Source: Victivallales bacterium (GTDB lineage: Bacteria > Verrucomicrobiota > Lentisphaeria > Oligosphaerales > Oligosphaeraceae). From it: a stretch of 9,387 nt of DNA. Each line of letters begins with the position of its first letter. Position 1 is the first letter of the stretch. The translations under genes were made by a program, and so were the position numbers. Positions 5,132 to 9,387 of the stretch are shown piece after piece. The DNA lies in contig JAFZZD010000013.1 in the NCBI GenBank assembly GCA_017615955.1, forward strand, positions 1 to 9,387. Reading direction: 5' to 3'. A model generated the notes under the pieces. The model was not told the origin of the DNA. It searched no databases and saw only the letters and a program-made list of their open reading frames with translations.

Positions 5132-6073
5132 CTATGCAAAATCGAACAGCGGTGTAGTGAAATACCTGTCATACGAATCTGGCAGGACGGTGACAACCAC
5201 CTTGCCAGGTCCCAGTTCCTTCGCCAGGCGCAACGCGCAGGCAACATTGGTGCCGCTGGATATGCCCGCTGGCAGCCCTTCCAGTAGAGCCAGGTTCCGC
5301 GCAGTCTGCAACGCCTCGTCATCCGTAACAATAACATTGCCAGACAGCAGGCTCTGGTCCAGGTTCTTTGGGATGAAGCCGTCGCCAATGCCCTGCTGAA
5401 GGTGGGAGCCTATTGCGCCGCCCGCCAGAATGGCCGCGTTTTCCGGCTCTGCCGCCACGATTTTCACATTCGGGAAGCGGCTGCGCAGCACGCGCCCGAT
5501 GCCAGACAATGTGCCGCCCGTTCCAAAGCCAGCGCAAAACGCGTCAATCTGCAAGGAACCCACCTGCTCCAGGATTTCACGCCCCGTCTTGCTCTCGTGA
5601 ACTGCGGGGTTGTTTGGATTCTCGAACTGCTGCGGAATGTAGCCGCCAGGCGTGTTCGCCTTGAGTTCAGCCGCCTTCGCCAGGCAGCGCTCCATGCATT
5701 CGCCGATGTTGCCATTGTCCTTCACCAGCACGATTTCCGCGCCGTACAGTTTCATCAATGCGGAACGCTCGCGGCTCACTGAATCAGGCATGACGATAAT
5801 GCAGCGATAGCCCTTCTGGTTGCACACCAGTGCCAGTCCTATGCCCTGGTTGCCGCTGGTGGGTTCGATTATCACGGAACCTTTTCCGATGAGTCCATCC
5901 GCCTCGGCACACTCTATCATGTTAAGGGCAGTACGCGTCTTTATGCTGCCGCCCACATTCAGGCCTTCCACCTTCACCAGTACCCTGGCGCTGTCCGGGG
6001 CCACCATCCGCCTCAATTCAACCAGAGGCGTGTTGCCCACAGCCTCCAGTATGGAATGCAATATTCCCTGCAT
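5132..6073 (-). CDS. Cysteine synthase-like PLP-dependent enzyme (CysK/CysM family)
   Basis: This 313-aa protein is a fold-type II PLP enzyme of the cysteine synthase / cystathionine beta-synthase group, which makes cysteine from an activated serine and sulfide or a related thiol. The Schiff-base lysine is K45 in NVGGSIKTRTA, the substrate loop is EPTSGNQGIGL (S73-G77), and the phosphate-binding loop is GTGGTLSGIGR. QQFENPNNPAVH and the C-terminal DSYDRYFTTPLF are also typical. Two details differ from classical CysK: SxKTR instead of SxKDR, and TSGNQG instead of TSGNTG. The activated-serine substrate (O-acetyl- or O-phosphoserine) and the second substrate are thus uncertain. The ATG at 6071-6073 follows GGAGA (6082-6078) closely and replaces a TTG seven codons upstream. 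It starts 26 nt after the glycosidase-like gene, so the two are probably co-transcribed. Confidence 0.9.
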   Translation of the reverse strand: MQGILHSILEAVGNTPLVELRRMVAPDSARVLVKVEGLNVGGSIKTRTALNMIECAEADGLIGKGSVIIEPTSGNQGIGLALVCNQKGYRCIIVMPDSVSRERSALMKLYGAEIVLVKDNGNIGECMERCLAKAAELKANTPGGYIPQQFENPNNPAVHESKTGREILEQVGSLQIDAFCAGFGTGGTLSGIGRVLRSRFPNVKIVAAEPENAAILAGGAIGSHLQQGIGDGFIPKNLDQSLLSGNVIVTDDEALQTARNLALLEGLPAGISSGTNVACALRLAKELGPGKVVVTVLPDSYDRYFTTPLFDFA

Positions 6074-6077
6074 ATTT

Positions 6078-6082
6078 TCTCC
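6078..6082 (-). promoter_or_regulatory. Ribosome binding site of the cysteine synthase-like gene
   Basis: GGAGA on the minus strand, 4 nt before the ATG at 6073. It supports the 313-aa start over the TTG codon at 6092-6094, which would lie upstream of this site. Confidence 0.65.
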
Positions 6083-6099
6083 AATTTTATCCAAATGTA

Positions 6100-8214
6100 C
6101 TAGAAGCCTGCCTTCGCGGTGTTTTCAAGAATCTTCCTGTAGTCCGCGATGTCGCCGTTGATGACGGAGTTGACCTGGCGTATCTTCCAGTTGATGTGCC
6201 ATTCGTCACCCACGTATTCCATGCTTGGTTCCCATCCAAGGCGTGAATCCTTCTGCACGTATGGTATCGCCTCCTGCGCATTCTGGATTTCCTGCTTGGC
6301 AAGTGCCTCGATTTCATCCAGACGCTCCAGGGCGACCTTTGTATTCGGCGCATGTATCATGGCCTGGTTCAACAGCCACCACTGCTTGGTGTTGCGGCAG
6401 GTCTTGAACGCATGCAGCATGAACTTGCCCATGTTCAGTTCCCAGGAGAGATGCTCCCTCTTGCGCTCAGGAGCCGCATTGATTGCTGCCTCGTACAGGC
6501 GTATGCCTTCCTGCCACAGCTCAATCAGCTTGTCCAGGCTGCGCAGTTCGATTGGGTAGCGTATTGCGCCTGGTGCCTGGTTGATGTTCTCGTATGGCTG
6601 ATACAGCGTCTTCACGATGCGCCCGCCAAAGTGCGCGTATGGTGCCGCAGGGAACGCAATCTCCTTCTTGCCCATCTGGCGCGTGATGTTCGGATGGAAA
6701 ATCAGCGGATACGCTGGCCCCACGCGCAATGGGCCGTACTGGTCCTCGTTGGTGGGCGTGAGGTAGTTGATCGCCTCGCTCCAGGTATTCCATGCCTCAA
6801 GCAGCAACTTTGCGCCCTCCCCTGCGTCACGCTTCGCCAGTTTCGCCAGGTATTCCTCTGGATCCTCCTGCGGCGACTGGAAGAATGCCTTGCCCAAATC
6901 GCATACCACAGATGGCCACCAGCCGTAGTGGTGCGTGTCATAGAAGCGGGTCAGCCCCCAGTTCACGCGGGCATAGTCCAGTTCCTTGAAGCGGCGTATC
7001 CACTGCTGCGGCACTGGCTCGTATGGAATCACGCCGATGTCCCAAGTCATGCCAGCAGTATTGGCAGTGGAGAGAATTGGCAGCCCGCATTCGTGGGCGA
7101 TGCGGCATTCCGAGCTGAAGTAGAAGCCAGGCTTGGCGGCGCTGGCGGTGTAGTCCATGGCCACAAAGGGCAGCCCCTCACGCACCTTTTCCGAGAATAT
7201 GTCGTATGTGATCTGGATGATTACGTCCTTCGGCATCTTCTCCAGGAAACTGCGGCGCAGTTCCTCGCTGGTCCAGCCCCAGTTGTAGGTATTGAAAATC
7301 ACCTTCGCATCCGGCTTTGCCTTCCTTATGGCGTCCCTGACCATGCAGATCCATTTTGGATAGTCATAGCAGGGATACCAGCCTGGCGCTGGCTTGGGGT
7401 CGGGAATGCCGTCCACCACGCTTTCGCTGTATTTCTTGCCAGTGGTGTGTGGGTCCTTGCTGGGGAACTGCGCTGATTCACCCACCAGCATGACGCCTGC
7501 CGCACCATTGTGGTACTCCATGATGCGGGTGTAAACGCTCTCAAAGAATTCCTTGGCATCCTCATCATCGGGATGCTTGTATGCGGGCAGATAGCTGTAT
7601 AGATAGGTCTCAATGCCGTAGGATGCGGCCCGCCTGATGACGTCGTTTATGTCCAGGTGTCCTGTGTTGGTCATGTCGGGACCCTTCACGAAAATGGCAA
7701 TTGCATCGAAGCCAGCATGCAGCATTGCGTTCAGGTGCTCGTTGGTGAAGTCATCGATTGCGCGTCCTGAATGGAGTATTCTAGGCGTGACAAGCCTTTC
7801 CTTAATCAGGCTGCACTGCTTCACAAAGGGAGCCTCACGCAGGTTTATCATATCCTCAAGAACCACGCCAGCAAAGCGCACGCCCTTCACATCGCGTCCT
7901 GACAGAGCAATGCCCTTCTCCGTCACATCCACCTTGGCCGCGCCTGGAGAAGGCAGGGTGTCATCCCTGGAAATGTAGATGCCGTCTTTCGCGCCAGGTG
8001 CAATAATCAAAGGCAGTTCATAGCTGACCAGGAAGAAATCCTGCAAATCCTTTGCGGTTGCAATCACATCCTCCGAGGCATCCGCATCGTAGCTTATGCG
8101 CCAATTTGCGCTGATCACAGTTTCATCCGCTTCGGGCCTGGCTTCCTTGTCCAGCATACCTGGACGGTGGAAATGGTCCATTCTCATGCGAAAATCATAG
8201 TTCTTCTCCGACAT
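6100..8214 (-). CDS. Putative glycoside hydrolase-like TIM-barrel protein, unassigned family
   Basis: This 704-aa protein has no visible signal peptide, so it is probably cytoplasmic. I cannot name its family. Residues about 34-118 look like the alpha/beta domain that precedes the barrel in GH20/GH67-type enzymes (GVRFAGVVLEDMINLREAPF). Residues about 141-490 read like a (beta/alpha)8 barrel, starting PRILHSGRAIDDF and alternating strands with helices. Acidic candidates sit at strand ends: E246 in LVGESAQF, D354 in AMDYT, and E473/E480 in EAWNTWSE. The last motif recalls the W-N-E-W-x-E pattern of GH99/WbsX-like proteins. The C-terminal part (about 560-690) is helical and ends with DSRLGWEPSMEY and WHINWKIRQV. 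The ATG at 8212-8214 follows GAGGAG by 5 nt; an upstream in-frame ATG (8272-8274) lacks a ribosome site. A sugar-processing role is inferred. Confidence 0.7.
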   Translation of the reverse strand: MSEKNYDFRMRMDHFHRPGMLDKEARPEADETVISANWRISYDADASEDVIATAKDLQDFFLVSYELPLIIAPGAKDGIYISRDDTLPSPGAAKVDVTEKGIALSGRDVKGVRFAGVVLEDMINLREAPFVKQCSLIKERLVTPRILHSGRAIDDFTNEHLNAMLHAGFDAIAIFVKGPDMTNTGHLDINDVIRRAASYGIETYLYSYLPAYKHPDDEDAKEFFESVYTRIMEYHNGAAGVMLVGESAQFPSKDPHTTGKKYSESVVDGIPDPKPAPGWYPCYDYPKWICMVRDAIRKAKPDAKVIFNTYNWGWTSEELRRSFLEKMPKDVIIQITYDIFSEKVREGLPFVAMDYTASAAKPGFYFSSECRIAHECGLPILSTANTAGMTWDIGVIPYEPVPQQWIRRFKELDYARVNWGLTRFYDTHHYGWWPSVVCDLGKAFFQSPQEDPEEYLAKLAKRDAGEGAKLLLEAWNTWSEAINYLTPTNEDQYGPLRVGPAYPLIFHPNITRQMGKKEIAFPAAPYAHFGGRIVKTLYQPYENINQAPGAIRYPIELRSLDKLIELWQEGIRLYEAAINAAPERKREHLSWELNMGKFMLHAFKTCRNTKQWWLLNQAMIHAPNTKVALERLDEIEALAKQEIQNAQEAIPYVQKDSRLGWEPSMEYVGDEWHINWKIRQVNSVINGDIADYRKILENTAKAGF

Positions 8215-8219
8215 CTCTG

Positions 8220-8225
8220 CTCCTC
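8220..8225 (-). promoter_or_regulatory. Ribosome binding site of the glycosidase-like gene
   Basis: GAGGAG on the minus strand, 5 nt before the ATG at 8214. It decides the start 20 codons inside the longest open frame. Confidence 0.75.
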
Positions 8226-8232
8226 TTTTTAT

Positions 8233-8271
8233 CCACAGCTTCACGCAGATTTGCACAGAACAAATCTGTGG
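8233..8271 (-). promoter_or_regulatory. Leader with mutually exclusive hairpins before the glycosidase-like gene
   Basis: In the 79-nt spacer after kpsF, three stems share bases and cannot all form: CAGATTTG/CAAATCTG (8246-8253 with 8261-8268, 7-nt loop), CACAGA/TCTGTG (8254-8259 with 8265-8270, 5-nt loop), and CCACAG/CTGTGG (8233-8238 with 8266-8271). The outermost one ends 7 nt before the ribosome site at 8225-8220. No T-run follows any of them. It may be an alternating leader structure or simply a processing/stability hairpin in a kpsF-glycosidase transcript. Confidence 0.4.
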
Positions 8272-8293
8272 CAATCTCTGGATTAATTAATAT

Positions 8294-9289
8294 TTACATC
8301 ACCTTGAATTTCGGCAAATCCTGAATGTCCACCAGTCCAACCAGGCGTCCCTCGTCATCCACTGCGGGGACATCGTCAATCTTGCGTTTCTCCAGTATCT
8401 TCATGATCTCCACGGCCAGCTTGTCCTGGTTGATGGAAATTGGCGAGGCAGTCATCACATTCTCGATTCTTTCAGTGAGGATGTTGGGATTGTCCGTGAT
8501 TTTTCTGCGGAAGTCACCGTCCGTGAATATGCCCAGCAGTTTCTCATTCTCATCGGTTATGGCAACTGCGCCGTTGCGGGCCTTTGTCATGGCAAGCAGC
8601 GCGTCCCTGACAGGCGTGCCAGGATGCACTGCGGCAAGACGCTCGCCTGTGCGCATCAGATCCTTTACCTTCAGGGTTATGCTGCGGCCAATGGCGCCAG
8701 CTGGATGGAACATGGCGTAGTCGTTGATCTTGAAGTGATGGCAATAAAGCAGCGTCATCGCCAAAGCATCGCCCAGCGCGGCCAGCGCCGTGGTGGTGGC
8801 CGTGGGCGCCAGGTTGAAGGGGCATGCCTCACGCGGCACCGGCATCGGCACCACCAGCTCCGCTATGTGCCCAAGACGCGAATCCGCCTTGCCCGTAATC
8901 GCCACAATCTCCACACCCAGGCGATGCACCGCAGGCAACACCACCAGCAGCTCGTCCGTCTTGCCGCTGTAGCTCACCGCCAAAAGCAGATCCTTGGGGG
9001 ACAGCACGCCCAGGTCGCCATGCATGGCCTCAACTGGATGCATGAACACCGCCTGGCTTCCCGTACTGGACAATGTGGCGGCGATCTTCCTGCTGATGTG
9101 ACCGCTCTTGCCAACGCCACACAGCACCAGCTTGCCCCCGCCTTCCAATGTGGATATGCACTTCTTGATCAGCTCCTCGAATGAGGCGTCCAAATCGGAC
9201 TTCAGAGCCTGCAATGCCTCAATCTCAATGTCAATTACATCGGCTGCGCGCTTGAGAAGCTCGTCTTTTGTTGGAATTGTGTAGGACAT
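8294..9289 (-). CDS. kpsF: KpsF/GutQ-type arabinose-5-phosphate isomerase
   Basis: This 331-aa enzyme interconverts ribulose 5-phosphate and arabinose 5-phosphate, the first step toward Kdo for LPS (or Kdo-containing capsule). The length is normal for the family. A SIS sugar-isomerase domain spans about 40-180, with GVGKSGHISRKIAATLSSTG (K61), HPVEAMHGDLG (H84, H90, D92) and FNLAPTATTTALAALGDALA. Two CBS domains follow (about 208-265 and 275-331), with GIFTDGDFRR and VMTASPISI. The ATG at 9287-9289 has an AAGGAGA ribosome site (9300-9294) in good position. The open frame continues upstream through the repeat at 9310-9362, but that part has no ribosome site and is repeat-derived. No other Kdo genes (kdsA, kdsB, kdsC) are in the window. 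E. coli keeps paralogues kdsD, gutQ and kpsF, so the exact paralogue name is uncertain. Confidence 0.93.
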   Translation of the reverse strand: MSYTIPTKDELLKRAADVIDIEIEALQALKSDLDASFEELIKKCISTLEGGGKLVLCGVGKSGHISRKIAATLSSTGSQAVFMHPVEAMHGDLGVLSPKDLLLAVSYSGKTDELLVVLPAVHRLGVEIVAITGKADSRLGHIAELVVPMPVPREACPFNLAPTATTTALAALGDALAMTLLYCHHFKINDYAMFHPAGAIGRSITLKVKDLMRTGERLAAVHPGTPVRDALLAMTKARNGAVAITDENEKLLGIFTDGDFRRKITDNPNILTERIENVMTASPISINQDKLAVEIMKILEKRKIDDVPAVDDEGRLVGLVDIQDLPKFKVM

Positions 9290-9293
9290 TTTC

Positions 9294-9300
9294 TCTCCTT
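9294..9300 (-). promoter_or_regulatory. Ribosome binding site of kpsF
   Basis: AAGGAGA on the minus strand shortly before the ATG at 9289. It excludes the 22-codon upstream extension, whose codons run through the palindromic repeat. Confidence 0.8.
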
Positions 9301-9309
9301 GTATTTTGT

Positions 9310-9362
9310 GTGGGCGCCGAAGTGGCGCCCATTCAGGTTGCCTTGGCGAAAACACGCCTGGG
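9310..9362 (+). repeat. Dispersed double-hairpin palindromic repeat, copy C
   Basis: The strong hairpin has arms GTGGGCGCCG and TGGCGCCCAT (9310-9319, 9323-9332) around a 3-nt loop. The first and last pairs are G-T wobbles on the plus strand. The linker TCAGGTTGCC (9333-9342) follows, then the second hairpin, in which TTGGCG and CGCC close around AAAACA, with one T-T mismatch in the outer stem (about 9341-9362). It lies immediately upstream of the kpsF ribosome site. Confidence 0.85.
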
Positions 9363-9370
9363 GCGGGATT

Positions 9371-9387
9371 GTGGGCGCCGAGGCGGC
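9371..9387 (+). repeat. Start of a further repeat copy, cut by the window edge
   Basis: The last 17 bases are identical to the first 17 of the left hairpin at 5022-5038: the whole GTGGGCGCCG arm, the AGG loop and the beginning of the second arm. It follows copy C by 8 nt in the same orientation, so repeat units occur here in tandem. Confidence 0.8.

Noticed and set aside
5005..5388. 127-codon minus-strand frame and plus-strand frames across the repeat
   Set aside because: They consist of cysK-like coding sequence in another frame plus translated repeat, without a recognisable protein.
6352..7476. 374-codon open frame on the plus strand
   Set aside because: It lies entirely antisense to the glycosidase-like gene, its translation shows no domain, and long antisense frames are common in GC-rich genes.
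8282..8291. ATTAATTAAT palindrome after kpsF
   Set aside because: A 10-bp A/T-only palindrome is easily produced by chance and shows no partner or repeat elsewhere in the window.
8624..9184. 186-codon open frame on the plus strand
   Set aside because: It is antisense to kpsF, whose protein is clearly conserved; the His/Gln-rich translation looks like an antisense shadow.

Overview
The window looks like a chromosomal segment of a Gram-negative bacterium: it encodes a TolB-like periplasmic protein and a KpsF/GutQ-type arabinose-5-phosphate isomerase, which belongs to the Kdo/LPS pathway. A secreted LamG-like plus BspA-type LRR protein and a large unassigned glycosidase-like protein would fit the Planctomycetota-Verrucomicrobiota-Lentisphaerota group, perhaps a gut or anaerobic Lentisphaerota. 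That placement is inference from gene style only. Most genes are GC-rich; the LRR gene and the spacers around it are visibly A+T-rich.

Layout: all complete genes lie on the minus strand, so transcription runs right to left. From the right edge they are: a kpsF/gutQ-like isomerase (8294-9289); a 704-aa putative glycoside hydrolase-like protein (6100-8214); a cysteine synthase-like PLP enzyme (5132-6073); a tolB-like gene (3798-4988); a DnaQ-like DEDDh exonuclease only 7 nt beyond tolB (3218-3790); a secreted LamG/LRR_5 protein (1427-3100); and a Gfo/Idh/MocA oxidoreductase (183-1229). At the left edge, the last 26 codons of a FecCD-type iron/cobalamin ABC permease come in on the plus strand and converge on the oxidoreductase. 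Several upstream in-frame starts run through repeats or lack a ribosome site; the starts chosen here are each preceded by a Shine-Dalgarno motif.

The most striking content is non-coding. A dispersed palindromic element occurs at three gene junctions (124-175, 5022-5129, 9310-9362), with the beginning of another copy at the right edge (9371-9387). Each unit has a 10-bp GC-rich hairpin with a 3-nt loop, then a TCAGGTTGC-like linker, then a second hairpin built on CTTGGCG/CGCCAAG. The copy at 5022-5129 is a head-to-head pair. The strong hairpin exists in two stem versions that differ at two base pairs by compensatory changes on both arms, so the fold rather than the sequence seems to be kept. 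This resembles REP/BIME elements in design. The terminator hairpin at 88-108 uses the same stem as the second version.

Other regulatory candidates are a good sigma70-like promoter (1375-1404) followed closely by a terminator-like hairpin (1314-1356) before the oxidoreductase; an imperfect direct repeat before the LRR gene (3118-3174); and a set of mutually exclusive hairpins in the leader of the glycosidase-like gene (8233-8271). The genes do not form one obvious pathway. They are a mix of envelope, carbohydrate, amino-acid and DNA-metabolism functions. No phage, CRISPR, transposase or RNA gene was seen.
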